A stretch of 64,000 nt of DNA. Source: an uncultured Aquimarina sp. (lineage in GTDB: Bacteria > Bacteroidota > Bacteroidia > Flavobacteriales > Flavobacteriaceae). Positions 38,408 through 48,324 of this stretch are shown piece by piece (position 1 is the stretch's first letter; each line of letters begins with the position of its first letter). The stretch is from NCBI GenBank assembly GCA_947500505.1, contig CANMSL010000008.1:1-64000 (forward strand). Reading direction: 5' to 3'. Below the pieces are notes generated by a model. The model searched no databases and was not told the DNA's origin. It was given only the letters and a program-made list of their open reading frames with translations. A program made the translations under genes and the position numbers.

Positions 38408-39171
38408 TATTTAGTCATTAAATATCCGAATTCTTCCAGTATTTCTGTAGCTTCTTTCGAAAAAAGAAAATCATAGAATTGTTGAACATCCTTTATACTC
38501 TGGTTTTCATTTTTAAGTATGACAACTCCCTGCTCAATGGGTTGGTATGTTTTTCGGTCTAATGCTATCCAATGTCCCCGATTTTTCATTTTAGGGGATA
38601 AAACCACAGATTTTGCAGTAAAACCAATTTCAGAGGACTTGGAAGTAATAAACTGATTAACCTGAGCAATACTTTCACCATATACCAGTTTACTTTTAAT
38701 CTGATTATAAATGTGATGATTTTCTAAGACTTGGATTGCAGCTCTACCATAAGGAGCGGTTTTGGGGTTTGCCAGGGCGATGTGTTCTATATTTTTATCA
38801 GGAAGTATGGCAAGAGAAGGTTGTATAGTATCATACAGAGACCATAACACCAATTGTCCATATCCATAAATTCTTGGAGGTTTAGCTGCTAAACCACTTT
38901 TATAAATTTCGTCAGGATACTTCATATCCGCCGAAATAAAAATATCATATGGTGCCCCTTGTTTTATCTGTGCAGTCAATTTACCTGAAGAACTGATGAC
39001 CAATTCATACGGTATTCCAGTTTGATGAGTGAATACTTCAGAAATTTCTTCCAGTGCAAACTGCATATTTGCCGCCACTGCTATTGTGACTACATCTTTT
39101 TCAGTCTGATTGCATCCTAAAATTAACGAGAGGATGATCCCTGCTACAAACCTAACCTTTCCTCTGATCAT
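38407..39171 (-). CDS. modA: Molybdate ABC transporter substrate-binding lipoprotein
   Basis: A 254-residue protein with lipobox ILGC (Cys20), then a type II periplasmic-binding fold. Family blocks are VAANMQFALEEI, SSGKLTAQIKQGAPYDIFISAD and PKTAPYGRAA. First gene of the operon modA-mop-modB-modC-DUF2867. No obvious ModE-type operator or Moco riboswitch was seen in the 209-nt upstream gap. Confidence 0.95.
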   Translation of the reverse strand: MIRGKVRFVAGIILSLILGCNQTEKDVVTIAVAANMQFALEEISEVFTHQTGIPYELVISSSGKLTAQIKQGAPYDIFISADMKYPDEIYKSGLAAKPPRIYGYGQLVLWSLYDTIQPSLAILPDKNIEHIALANPKTAPYGRAAIQVLENHHIYNQIKSKLVYGESIAQVNQFITSKSSEIGFTAKSVVLSPKMKNRGHWIALDRKTYQPIEQGVVILKNENQSIKDVQQFYDFLFSKEATEILEEFGYLMTK

Positions 39172-39380
39172 TTTCTATCTTTTATATCAGGTTAAACATT
39201 TTGTTTCATCTTTAACAAAAAGGTCATTGTATGTAATAATCATATTTTAATTAATTAAATAGTATTTTATCGATCATTGTGTGGATAAGAAATATGTTTC
39301 TTGTAAAAAGGTTTTTTTTAGAATCTTACCATAAATATAATGCTTTACAACCTCTAATAACGAAAAGAATAAGCTGCAAG

Positions 39381-39830
39381 TTATATATCCTTTTTGATTT
39401 GTAGTTCCATTAGGTATAAATCCAATCCTGGTCCCCAATAATTTTTTTCTGTTTCTTTTAACTTAAATCCAAATTTCTCAAAAAAAGTATAAGCAAGTTG
39501 TGATGTGGTTACTACTATTTTTTCTAATCCTACCTGTGTTTTCAAAATGAACAAACAGTGTTCTACTACATTTTTGCCCAATCCTTTTCCTGTATAATCA
39601 GGATCAAAAAATATCCACGTTATTCTACCAGTTTTATCTTTTTCGCGAACATAATATCCAGCTCCTCCCGCGATCTTGTTTTCATATTCGACTATTAGAT
39701 AGGTAGCGCTATGTTGTTCTAAGTACTCCTCAAAATCTTTTACTTCTTTTGGGTCAAAACATTTAGGTATATTTAGATGAAGAAGCGCAACTAATTCTTT
39801 TTTATCCTTCAATTGGTAAGGTCGTATCAT
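39381..39830 (-). CDS. GNAT family N-acetyltransferase
   Basis: A 149-residue GNAT. Acetyl-CoA-binding motif A is in TWIFFDPDYTGKGLGKNVVEH, broken by the usual loop (GKGLGK). The C-terminal strand FEKFGFKLKETE is typical. Substrate unknown. Confidence 0.9.
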   Translation of the reverse strand: MIRPYQLKDKKELVALLHLNIPKCFDPKEVKDFEEYLEQHSATYLIVEYENKIAGGAGYYVREKDKTGRITWIFFDPDYTGKGLGKNVVEHCLFILKTQVGLEKIVVTTSQLAYTFFEKFGFKLKETEKNYWGPGLDLYLMELQIKKDI

Positions 39831-39858
39831 ACTAAATATCTTAGAAACGAAACAATTC

Positions 39859-40704
39859 TTAATTGATTTGAATAGAGAAATTATCTACAAAGAGTTCAAT
39901 ATTTTCAGAAGTTGGATTAGCGGTTGCTCCAACTTGTACTCTTTCATAAAAAGTTGGTTCCTGAAGATTGAAATCAATCCCGTTTTCGGCAAAAACATTT
40001 CTAAAAATCTGCGCATTCGGCATATTCATTCCACTATTCGAAATAACTTCAGTACCATTGATAAGTAACTTATTTATTCCATCGTCATTATCAGATAGCA
40101 TTAATTCCCAACGAACAGCTACCCATTCGTTTCTTGGAAACTGAAATCTAGTTTGTGTAAATGTACTGGCAGAAATTTTGCCTCGCTCTATAGACAAGAA
40201 ATCATTTCCTCCTGACATTTTTAAACGAACTCCCGGACACTGATTATCTCCATCTGATGATGGCTCGGCATCTACTGATGGATCCCAGCAAGAGCAACAT
40301 TCTAAATCAATCAAAAAAAGCTCCTCCAGATTAGCAGTGGAGTTAAGATAAAAATCCGCCTGAATAATTACCTTATCTCCTGAAAAAGCCTGAAAACCTC
40401 CTTTTTCAATATCCATTTTTGACAATAAGTTATCTGATTGAAATGCAAATATCCTCAATGCATTTTGCCCTTCTGAAAAAGTAGTGGTTGATATAGAAAC
40501 TTCATTGACTGTAGTCGATGGATTAGAACGTTGAAGGTTTGACCACCTACTACCATCAGAGGGAAAAAGTTCGTCCAAATTATTATTTATGGTCTCAAAT
40601 CCGTCTTTGAATAAAAAGGAGTTAGTAGTTTGAGGAATCGTATTATCATTACTATCACACGATATACAAAAAACAAGAACAAGGATATAAAATACTGATT
40701 TCAT
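39859..40704 (-). CDS. Lipoprotein with concanavalin-like polysaccharide-lyase-type fold
   Basis: A 281-residue protein from MKSVFYILV with lipobox CISC. The body shows a lectin/jelly-roll pattern: INNNLDELFPSDGSRW, NEWVAVRWELMLSDNDDGINK and IELFVDNFSIQI. This resembles 'heparin lyase I family'/PL14-PL20-like proteins with a C-terminal metal-edge strand. Four Cys occur in ECCSCWDP and QCPG. Enzymatic activity is uncertain. Possibly surface polysaccharide binding. Confidence 0.65.
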   Translation of the reverse strand: MKSVFYILVLVFCISCDSNDNTIPQTTNSFLFKDGFETINNNLDELFPSDGSRWSNLQRSNPSTTVNEVSISTTTFSEGQNALRIFAFQSDNLLSKMDIEKGGFQAFSGDKVIIQADFYLNSTANLEELFLIDLECCSCWDPSVDAEPSSDGDNQCPGVRLKMSGGNDFLSIERGKISASTFTQTRFQFPRNEWVAVRWELMLSDNDDGINKLLINGTEVISNSGMNMPNAQIFRNVFAENGIDFNLQEPTFYERVQVGATANPTSENIELFVDNFSIQIN

Positions 40705-40739
40705 AGATAACAAAAGATTTGTTAGGAAGATACTACATT

Positions 40740-41351
40740 TTAATTACAGCTAATATTCAGATGAACTTCTTTAAGCTGATTCCAAATCGGGTGATTCATT
40801 TCTTTGGGAGACAAGTAAAACCAGACCATATGTTTTTTTCTAGCATTACAATATTCATATTTGATATTTGCATTTAACGTAATCATATCCTTTGCGAAAA
40901 ATTCATCATAAAACTTTATCGAACCTTTGTAACGATTATCGTCAATTTTCTGCATCGAAGATTCTGTCTCAGGAATGTCTTTAAAGAAACTAAAATTCGT
41001 TATGGCTCCAGTATTCATAAGTCCGTCAAAATATATGTTCATGATGTTTTCTAATATCGCCTCATTTAATGTTGGATCTTCTTCTAAGACCCACAGAAAA
41101 ACATAAGAAAAATAATCCTCGCTAATTGTTTCTCCCCAACCAGGTGCAAAACGGATATGCTCTTCTCCTTCATAATCCAAATCTCCTGCAAATATTAACG
41201 GAAACTCTAACACTTCGCTGCGCCAATCATTTTTTGCTACCAGAACATTTTCTATACTATTGTTTAATCTGAAATACAAATATCCAGCTCCAATAACAAC
41301 GATAATAATCAAAACAAGCAGTATTTTCAAAAGTTTTTTTAGTATCACCAT
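40740..41351 (-). CDS. Single-pass membrane protein of unknown function
   Basis: A 203-residue protein with one N-terminal helix (LKILLVLIIIVVIGAGYLYF) and an extracytoplasmic domain rich in aromatic and acidic residues. I do not recognise the family. It is read in the same direction as the DinB-like gene 38 nt upstream and the lipoprotein gene 35 nt downstream. Confidence 0.6.
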   Translation of the reverse strand: MVILKKLLKILLVLIIIVVIGAGYLYFRLNNSIENVLVAKNDWRSEVLEFPLIFAGDLDYEGEEHIRFAPGWGETISEDYFSYVFLWVLEEDPTLNEAILENIMNIYFDGLMNTGAITNFSFFKDIPETESSMQKIDDNRYKGSIKFYDEFFAKDMITLNANIKYEYCNARKKHMVWFYLSPKEMNHPIWNQLKEVHLNISCN

Positions 41352-41389
41352 TTTAAATCAAAAGTTTATTTATTTTCAACTTTCTTAAA

Positions 41390-41845
41390 TTAAACGTCCA
41401 GTATTCTTCTATGATAGTTGACTTGTCCTAAGTGATAGGTTACATGTGTAGTGAGATGTATCAAAAATCGCAGCGTACTCGGCTTTTTGTCCATAAGCAT
41501 TCTAGGATATTCTTTTTGTAAATCTTCTTGAGTTACTTTATCTAGCGAATCTTGCACAATAGTAATCGTTTCATCTACCATCGATAGTAACTTTGACCTG
41601 GGAACATTTTTTAGAGAAAATTCTTTATCTCTTTCTCTAATATATCCAGTTTTACCAAATTCTGCACCTATATAGGTATTAAGATTACCGACAAGATGTA
41701 GACAAAGGTTTCCGGCAGAATTACTGATATCTTTTGTTTCCCTCCATAGATTTTCTTCTTTGGAATACGCATTTACTTCTGCTTTCAATTTTGTCAAATC
41801 TCTATCAAAGATTGTTTTCAAGACCGGTATAATTGAATCACCCAT
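41390..41845 (-). CDS. DinB/DUF1572 family protein
   Basis: A 151-residue four-helix protein of the DinB/YfiT-like superfamily. The putative metal-binding His residues are in NLCLHLVGNLN and in HLTTHVTYHLGQVNYHRR, which is the usual three-His pattern. Often induced by stress or involved in thiol (bacillithiol-type) transfer elsewhere; the role here is unknown. Confidence 0.85.
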   Translation of the reverse strand: MGDSIIPVLKTIFDRDLTKLKAEVNAYSKEENLWRETKDISNSAGNLCLHLVGNLNTYIGAEFGKTGYIRERDKEFSLKNVPRSKLLSMVDETITIVQDSLDKVTQEDLQKEYPRMLMDKKPSTLRFLIHLTTHVTYHLGQVNYHRRILDV

Positions 41846-42072
41846 GAGTTTTTGTAGACTGTTTTATTAATATTTCTAAGGTATCAATTTTTTATTCAAA
41901 ACTACTTTTTTAATTATTTTCAAACGACTACAAACGTTTACAACCGAAAATAAACACTTCCTAACCGAATCTCTCTATGGTCTGATTCTATGTTTGCATC
42001 GTCGAAACATAAGAACTCGATACTATCAATTCTTTAATCTACCTGTTACAAACAGGCACTAAAACTAAAATC

Positions 42073-42405
42073 ATGAATACACTTAAAAACAAAGTACAGT
42101 TAATTGGAAACCTAGGACAAGAACCGGAAATCGTAAACCTGGATTCTGGAAGGAAATTGGCAAAATTTTCTATTGCTACGAACGATTATTATTATAACAA
42201 GGCAGGCGATAAAATTACAGACACACAATGGCACAATATCGTAGCCTGGGGGAAAACTGCCGAAATCATCGAAAAATATGTAAACAAAGGTCAGGAAGTA
42301 GCGATAGAAGGTAAACTTACATCACGTAGTTATGATGATAATGAAGGAAATAAAAGATATATCACCGAAGTCGTTTGTAATGAATTCCTGATGCTGGGGA
42401 AATAA
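42073..42405 (+). CDS. ssb: Short single-stranded DNA-binding protein
   Basis: A 110-residue OB-fold SSB: NKVQLIGNLGQEPEI, AKFSIATNDYYYN, TQWHNIVAWGKTAEI and GQEVAIEGKLTSRSYDDNEG. It lacks the glycine-rich linker and acidic tip that classical SSB uses to recruit repair proteins. So it is probably an accessory paralogue, with the replicative SSB elsewhere. A TATGTTTG box at 41989-41996 could be its -7 element, though no TTG is properly spaced. Confidence 0.93.
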   Translation: MNTLKNKVQLIGNLGQEPEIVNLDSGRKLAKFSIATNDYYYNKAGDKITDTQWHNIVAWGKTAEIIEKYVNKGQEVAIEGKLTSRSYDDNEGNKRYITEVVCNEFLMLGK

Positions 42406-42407
42406 GT

Positions 42408-42450
42408 AAATTAAGGAGTTATGCACCAATGCGCATAACTCCTTAATTTT
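42408..42450. terminator. Bidirectional terminator ssb / WYL gene
   Basis: AAATTAAGGAGTTATGC (42408-42424) pairs with GCATAACTCCTTAATTT (42433-42449), an extended stem between convergent genes. Confidence 0.85.
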
Positions 42451-42469
42451 CATTTAAATCAGTTCTACC

Positions 42470-43480
42470 CTATTCATACCTCCCCAAAGCTCGTTTTAAT
42501 TTAGTATGAATTCTGGCTCTCAATCGTTCTGGCTCCAGTACTTCTATACTATCTCCAAAACCTAGAATCAGACGTTCTAATTCAAAATTCATTTGAACTC
42601 TGATACAAAAAGTCGCTCCTCTTTCATCTTGGGATATGATTTCTTGTGAGCTATGGAAGGGTTTTGTAATCACATAAGGTGCATTTTGGTTATCAATCCT
42701 AAAGGTGATAAGTTCTGGTTGTACATTTTCTGAAACTGTTACACCTACCACATCCTTATAATATATATCGCCGTCGATATGTTGATCAATATAGGTAATA
42801 TCTTCCTCAGAAATACGGATATTAACAATTCGGTCCAGTGCAAAGGTGGTCAATACCTTTCGTTTATGTCCTAGTGCCAATAAAAACCATCTATTATTAA
42901 ATTCTTTCAGTAATTGAGGGTGGATTATAATTTTTGTTTCGTCTCTTGCTTTAAAAGATTTATACGCAATCTGCAATACTTGTTTATTTTGTATAGCATG
43001 ATACAAGGTGTCGATATGCTCTAACCCTTTAAGCAGTTCATTTTTTTCGAGGTTAATGATGGGTATATTATCTTTTTGAGTAGCGTATACAGAATCCTCT
43101 AACCGTTCTAGCACACCACCCATTTCTTTAAACAAAGAAAAATCCTTAAACTGCCGTAATATCTGTATAGATTCATTCATAATCTTAATATCATGATCCG
43201 TCACCGGAATATTCATAATACTATAATCCTCTTCTGCATACCGATAATATTTGCGTTGATATACTTCTATAGGTGCATTATATCCTAATTTATCACTACG
43301 CATCATTTGTATATCCAATTGTGTAGTTCGTTTACTTACGTATACATCTTTTCCTTCATATTCGTATAATGCGCCAGAACATGCTTCGATAAGATCGTCT
43401 AAAACCCACTGTTTAAATTTATTACGCAGACACTGATCAATAGTTTTATACCGGATTAATGCATTTTTGTTGGAAGCCAT
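42470..43480 (-). CDS. WYL-domain transcriptional regulator
   Basis: A 336-residue protein with an N-terminal winged-helix region (~5-70), a WYL domain at ~160-225 (LQIAYKSFKARDETKIIIHPQL, NRWFLLALGHKRKVLTTFALDRI) and a C-terminal WCX-like extension. WYL proteins are known regulators of nucleic-acid stress and defence genes and may bind nucleic-acid ligands. A copy of the palindrome TACGCA-N7-TGCGTA lies 150 nt upstream, and two more lie before the neighbouring nucleotidyltransferase and rtcB genes. I infer that this protein binds it and regulates the island and itself. Confidence 0.92.
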   Translation of the reverse strand: MASNKNALIRYKTIDQCLRNKFKQWVLDDLIEACSGALYEYEGKDVYVSKRTTQLDIQMMRSDKLGYNAPIEVYQRKYYRYAEEDYSIMNIPVTDHDIKIMNESIQILRQFKDFSLFKEMGGVLERLEDSVYATQKDNIPIINLEKNELLKGLEHIDTLYHAIQNKQVLQIAYKSFKARDETKIIIHPQLLKEFNNRWFLLALGHKRKVLTTFALDRIVNIRISEEDITYIDQHIDGDIYYKDVVGVTVSENVQPELITFRIDNQNAPYVITKPFHSSQEIISQDERGATFCIRVQMNFELERLILGFGDSIEVLEPERLRARIHTKLKRALGRYE

Positions 43481-43504
43481 TTAAAAACAAGTTTTTGAAT
43501 AAAA

Positions 43505-43565
43505 TGAAAATTTCTGTCACCTTGAGCCCTTCGACAAGTTCAGGACATGCTCAAGTCAAAAGGTA
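43505..43565. repeat. REP-like element (TTCGACAAGTTCAGG type)
   Basis: Contains CTTGAGCCCTTCGACAAG and TTCAGGACATGCTCAAG, the intergenic repeat sequence also seen at 49471 and, as a relative, near 51114. Confidence 0.5.
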
Positions 43566-43630
43566 AATGAGACATAACAATTCAACGTATAATTTTGAAA
43601 AATTTCAGAAAAATAATAAATAATTCTTAC

Positions 43631-43649
43631 TACGCAAAAAGAATGCGTA
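43631..43649 (-). promoter_or_regulatory. Putative WYL operator, copy 1 (upstream of WYL gene)
   Basis: TACGCA, 7 nt, TGCGTA. Read on the minus strand, the flank TTGCGTAGTAAGA matches 12 of 13 positions at each of the other two copies, so all three point at their downstream gene. Confidence 0.65.
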
Positions 43650-43672
43650 CAAAGACAATAGTTTAGGAAAAT

Positions 43673-43707
43673 CAAAAAAAGAAAACCAAGTCTAAACCTG
43701 GTTTTCT
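43673..43707 (-). terminator. Terminator-like hairpin reading left
   Basis: AGAAAACCA (43680-43688) and TGGTTTTCT (43699-43707) pair perfectly. On the minus strand a run of seven T follows. It lies just upstream of the WYL operator and may insulate it; no transcript reading into it is known. Confidence 0.4.
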
Positions 43708-43889
43708 ACATTAAAACACATTTACTGAGGACTGGCTAGCCGATTATGAAAAAGATATAATACATTCTTTCTTCTTTAAACCACTTTCATATGATAAACA
43801 GCTTGTTACTAAAAAACCCTACTAGTTTATAGTTAAAATTATTCAAGATCACTAAATAAAGTCAGTTCTATGTTAGAAAATCACATCCG

Positions 43890-44030
43890 TTCGAGTGCTT
43901 CGACTTTAGGAGAAGTGTATCGAGAACACTAGTTTTCTGATAAAAAACCTATTCTCGATACCCTCCTTAGGCGGGCGGGCTTATTTTTTTCCACCTTGTT
44001 TCCAAAAAATCACTCGAAATGACGGCTTTT
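43890..44030. repeat. Palindromic repeat, family B copy 1
   Basis: Outer arms CGAGTG and TCACTCGAAATGACGG. Inner arms TATCGAGAACA and ATTCTCGATAC. The same arrangement recurs at 45657-45776. The 664-nt gap 43481-44144 holds this, the operator, a REP-like element and a hairpin, but no supported gene. Confidence 0.65.
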
Positions 44031-44144
44031 GATCATTTACATCCTTAAGTCGAATTCACCTTAAATAATTTGATGCTTGAATTATAGAATAACTTTGAAC
44101 AAAGCAAAAATTTACCTATCATTATATCGCTAAAACTAAACAAC

Positions 44145-44783
44145 ATGAAAAAAGTATTGCCCCTATTTGTATCTATTGTAGTGATGATTTCTTGTAAAGA
44201 CGATCAAAAGCAAAAAACTACTGATACAGAAAACGAAACAGAATCCGTTCAAGACAATCAACCTGAAGCCACAAAAACAACTGATACAAATACGACTACT
44301 TCAAAAGTTATTACATCTGACTTGAACTATGACCAAGAAGTAGAAAATTTTATTATTTGTACAAAAGCAGCTACAGAAAGGAATGACTGTAGAAATAGTA
44401 TTACCAAGATAATTTCTAAGGCATATGAACTTACAGAATTTAGTGATCCAAAACTAGGCTATGTAATCTATGATAGTATTCGTCCGATTGCTGAGCGATC
44501 CAAAAACTGGTTACAATTGGGATCTGTAACCCAAGAAACCATCGATCAGGCATTGGCGCATACCAATAGAGGTGGTTTAGCTTTGATTATCGATACCGCA
44601 GAAACGTATGGTCACGTAGTAATGATTGTTCCTGGAGATAGTAAAAAATCGGGTTCGTGGAATATGAAACTGCCTAATGTTTTGTCTTTGACTAATTATA
44701 AACCTGAAAAATCTTTTAGCAATAAATCCTTTTCGTACGCTATGAAAAAAAGTGATGATCTCAAGATTTTTCTCAGACAATAA
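44145..44783 (+). CDS. Lipoprotein with possible NlpC-like C-terminal domain
   Basis: A 212-residue protein with lipobox MISC (Cys17) and a Thr/Glu/Asp-rich linker to about residue 65. The globular part has ERNDCRNSITKII, then YGHVVMIVPG, KSGSWNMKLPNVLSL and a SFSYAMKKSD end. The Cys...His order and the GHVVMIVPG-SGSW pattern resemble small NlpC/P60 or Tae-type amidases. This assignment is tentative. It ends in its own terminator and is not preceded by the operator, so it may not belong to the island's regulon. Confidence 0.6.
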   Translation: MKKVLPLFVSIVVMISCKDDQKQKTTDTENETESVQDNQPEATKTTDTNTTTSKVITSDLNYDQEVENFIICTKAATERNDCRNSITKIISKAYELTEFSDPKLGYVIYDSIRPIAERSKNWLQLGSVTQETIDQALAHTNRGGLALIIDTAETYGHVVMIVPGDSKKSGSWNMKLPNVLSLTNYKPEKSFSNKSFSYAMKKSDDLKIFLRQ

Positions 44784-44807
44784 CACATAACACTAATTCG
44801 TAAATAG

Positions 44808-44842
44808 TCCTCAAGTGAAGTTTTTATTTGAGGATTTTTTTT
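44808..44842 (+). terminator. Terminator before the nucleotidyltransferase operon
   Basis: TCCTCAA (44808-44814) pairs with TTGAGGA (44828-44834), followed by TTTTTTTT. It separates the lipoprotein from the next promoter. Confidence 0.8.
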
Positions 44843-44856
44843 GAATTATTTTTTAC

Positions 44857-44892
44857 TACGCAGAATCTTTGCGTAATAAGACTACTTCTTTG
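44857..44892 (+). promoter_or_regulatory. Putative WYL operator copy 2 and promoter
   Basis: Palindrome TACGCA-N7-TGCGTA at 44857-44875, with flank TTGCGTAATAAGA. A -7-like TTTG begins 32 nt after the first operator base, exactly the same offset as at copy 3. There is no TTG at the usual -33 spacing, as expected for a promoter that needs an activator. Confidence 0.7.
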
Positions 44893-44911
44893 TACGGTAA
44901 TTAAAATAAAG

Positions 44912-45655
44912 ATGAAGACAAAACTTAAAGAAATAGAAGAAGAACGCGGAGTTAAAATAAACTACGCTTGTGAATCCGGAAGCAGGGCTTGGGGTTTTGC
45001 ATCACCAGATAGTGACTATGATGTTCGTTTCCTGTATACAAAACCATTAGCATGGTATCTTTCTGTATCTGAAAAACGTGATACAATCGATATCATGGAT
45101 GGAGACTTTGACGCAGTGGGATGGGAATTACGTAAAAGCTTACAATTACTCAAAAAATCAAATGTACCAGCAATTGAGCATTTGTTTTCGCCAATTATAT
45201 ATCTTGGAGAAGATGCCATAGTTTCAGAACTAAGAAGTATCGCTTCGGAGTGCTTCTCTCCTATCGCGTGCATGTTTCACTACTTAAGTATGAGTAAAAA
45301 GTATGAAGAACAACTAACTGGTGAAACTATAAAACTAAAGAGTTTATTCTATGCTTTACGAACTTCTATGACCGGCAAATGGATATTAGAACATAAAACA
45401 ATGCCTCCAGTAGTCTTCAGTGAAATGTTATCTTTAGTCTCAGATGATATTGCAGATGAAATCAAAAGTTTAATGGAAATAAAATCCAAAAATGATGAGA
45501 GTTATATGCATTTTAGAAATGAAAAAGTAATAGAATTCATATCTGAAACAATAGCAATGAATAACAAATATTCAAAATCCCTTCCATCCGGAAAACCTGA
45601 TCACGAAAGAATCGATGCATTTTTGTTTAAGTGTATAACGGAAACTGAAGAGTAG
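44912..45655 (+). CDS. MNT-type nucleotidyltransferase (COG3541-like), paralogue 1
   Basis: A 247-residue protein from MKTKLKEIEE; an in-frame ATG at 44828 lies upstream of the promoter. The polymerase-beta-type fold is marked by CESGSRAWGF and SPDSDYDVRFLY: the GS motif (Gly23-Ser24) and the metal-binding pair Asp35/Asp37. The C-terminal helical part is as in COG3541. Related enzymes add nucleotides to RNA ends or AMPylate proteins. Next to RtcB ligases, tRNA or rRNA 3'-end processing is the natural inference. Confidence 0.88.
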   Translation: MKTKLKEIEEERGVKINYACESGSRAWGFASPDSDYDVRFLYTKPLAWYLSVSEKRDTIDIMDGDFDAVGWELRKSLQLLKKSNVPAIEHLFSPIIYLGEDAIVSELRSIASECFSPIACMFHYLSMSKKYEEQLTGETIKLKSLFYALRTSMTGKWILEHKTMPPVVFSEMLSLVSDDIADEIKSLMEIKSKNDESYMHFRNEKVIEFISETIAMNNKYSKSLPSGKPDHERIDAFLFKCITETEE

Positions 45656-45656
45656 A

Positions 45657-45776
45657 CGTCATATCGAGTGCCACGCTTTTTGGGCGTAGTGTATCGAGAT
45701 GCATCCAAAATGGGTCTCGATACAATTTTTTTTGCAGAAAATGCTTCAAAAAATCACTCGACCAGACGTAGGTAAA
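45657..45776. repeat. Palindromic repeat, family B copy 2
   Basis: Begins CGTCATATCGAGTG and ends TCACTCGACCAGACG, with inner GTATCGAGA and TCTCGATAC. It lies inside the predicted transcript between the two nucleotidyltransferase genes. Confidence 0.65.
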
Positions 45777-45800
45777 ATAATAAAATAGTAGACCTAAAAA

Positions 45801-46853
45801 ATGAAAACCATAGCAGAACTTAAAGCATCAGGAAATATCATATTCGAATGTATAAGCGGAAGTCGTTCCTACGGTTTAGATACTACTACTTCGGATACAG
45901 ATATCAGAGGTGTATTTGTCTTACCTAAAGAAAAATTCTATTCACTAGAGTATGTCGGACAAATTAATAATGAAACAAATGATATCGTATATTATGAACT
46001 ACGAAAGTTTATAGAACTACTGTCTAAAAACAATCCTAACATATTGGAGTTACTCAATGTTCCCTCAGCATGTATCCTTAAAAAAGATCCAATTTTTGAT
46101 CAAATTAACATGGAATACTTTTTATCCAAATTATGTAAAGATACGTTTGCGAATTACGCATATACTCAAATCAAAAAAGCTAGAGGGCTCAACAAAAAGA
46201 TTGTAAATCCAGTAGATAAAGAAAGAAAAACTGTCATCGATTTTTGCTATATCAGAACCGGCAAACAATCTATACTATGTAAGGAGTTTCTAGCTAAAAA
46301 CGATTTAGAAATGAGTAATTGTGGTTTGGTTAAAATCCCGCATATGAAGGATTGTTATAATCTATTTTATGCGGGAGAAAAAGGATATCAGGGTATCGCA
46401 AGAGAAAATGCAAACGAAGTTTGTCTAAGTTCTGTGCCCAAAGAAGAACAACCTCTTGCTATGCTATATTTTAATGTAGATGGATATTCTTCTTATTGCA
46501 AAAAATATAAAGAGTATTGGACTTGGGTAGAAAAACGAAATGAAGCTCGCTATAATTATAATGTAGCACACGGAAAGAATTATGACACTAAAAATATGAT
46601 GCATACTTTTAGGTTACTACATATGGCAAAGGAAATTGCAGAAGAAGGCACTGTAAATGTAAGAAGAATGGATCGGGATTATTTGTTAGGCATTAAAAAC
46701 GGAGATTTTGAGTATGATGATTTAGTAAACAAAGCAGAAGAGCTAAAAGAAAGTTTGGATGAATTATATGGGAAATCAAATTTAATAAAAAGACCAGATT
46801 TAGCTGAAGTAAACAATCTATTGATTAAAATTAGAGATAAATTCTATAATTAA
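45801..46853 (+). CDS. MNT-type nucleotidyltransferase (COG3541-like), paralogue 2
   Basis: A 350-residue protein. The catalytic region is CISGSRSYGLDTTTSDTDIRG, read as GS at 20-21 and Asp32/Asp34. It is about 100 residues longer than its neighbour: a helical C-terminal half includes GKQSILCKEFLA and MMHTFRLLHMAKEIAEEG. The pair are clearly paralogous and adjacent, so they probably form one operon and may act in sequence or as a complex. The RNA substrate is unknown. The next operator begins 8 nt after its stop. Confidence 0.88.
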   Translation: MKTIAELKASGNIIFECISGSRSYGLDTTTSDTDIRGVFVLPKEKFYSLEYVGQINNETNDIVYYELRKFIELLSKNNPNILELLNVPSACILKKDPIFDQINMEYFLSKLCKDTFANYAYTQIKKARGLNKKIVNPVDKERKTVIDFCYIRTGKQSILCKEFLAKNDLEMSNCGLVKIPHMKDCYNLFYAGEKGYQGIARENANEVCLSSVPKEEQPLAMLYFNVDGYSSYCKKYKEYWTWVEKRNEARYNYNVAHGKNYDTKNMMHTFRLLHMAKEIAEEGTVNVRRMDRDYLLGIKNGDFEYDDLVNKAEELKESLDELYGKSNLIKRPDLAEVNNLLIKIRDKFYN

Positions 46854-46860
46854 TTTTATC

Positions 46861-48314
<1,454 letters not shown>

Positions 48315-48324
48315 TGGAATTGTA

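Noticed and set aside
39172..39380. Possible Moco riboswitch or ModE site upstream of modA
   Set aside because: Only a short palindrome (AAGAAATATGTTTCTT) was seen; there is no recognisable riboswitch architecture or ModE consensus.
44912..46853. HEPN-MNT toxin-antitoxin
   Set aside because: Both genes are nucleotidyltransferases of the larger COG3541 type, and no HEPN protein lies beside them.
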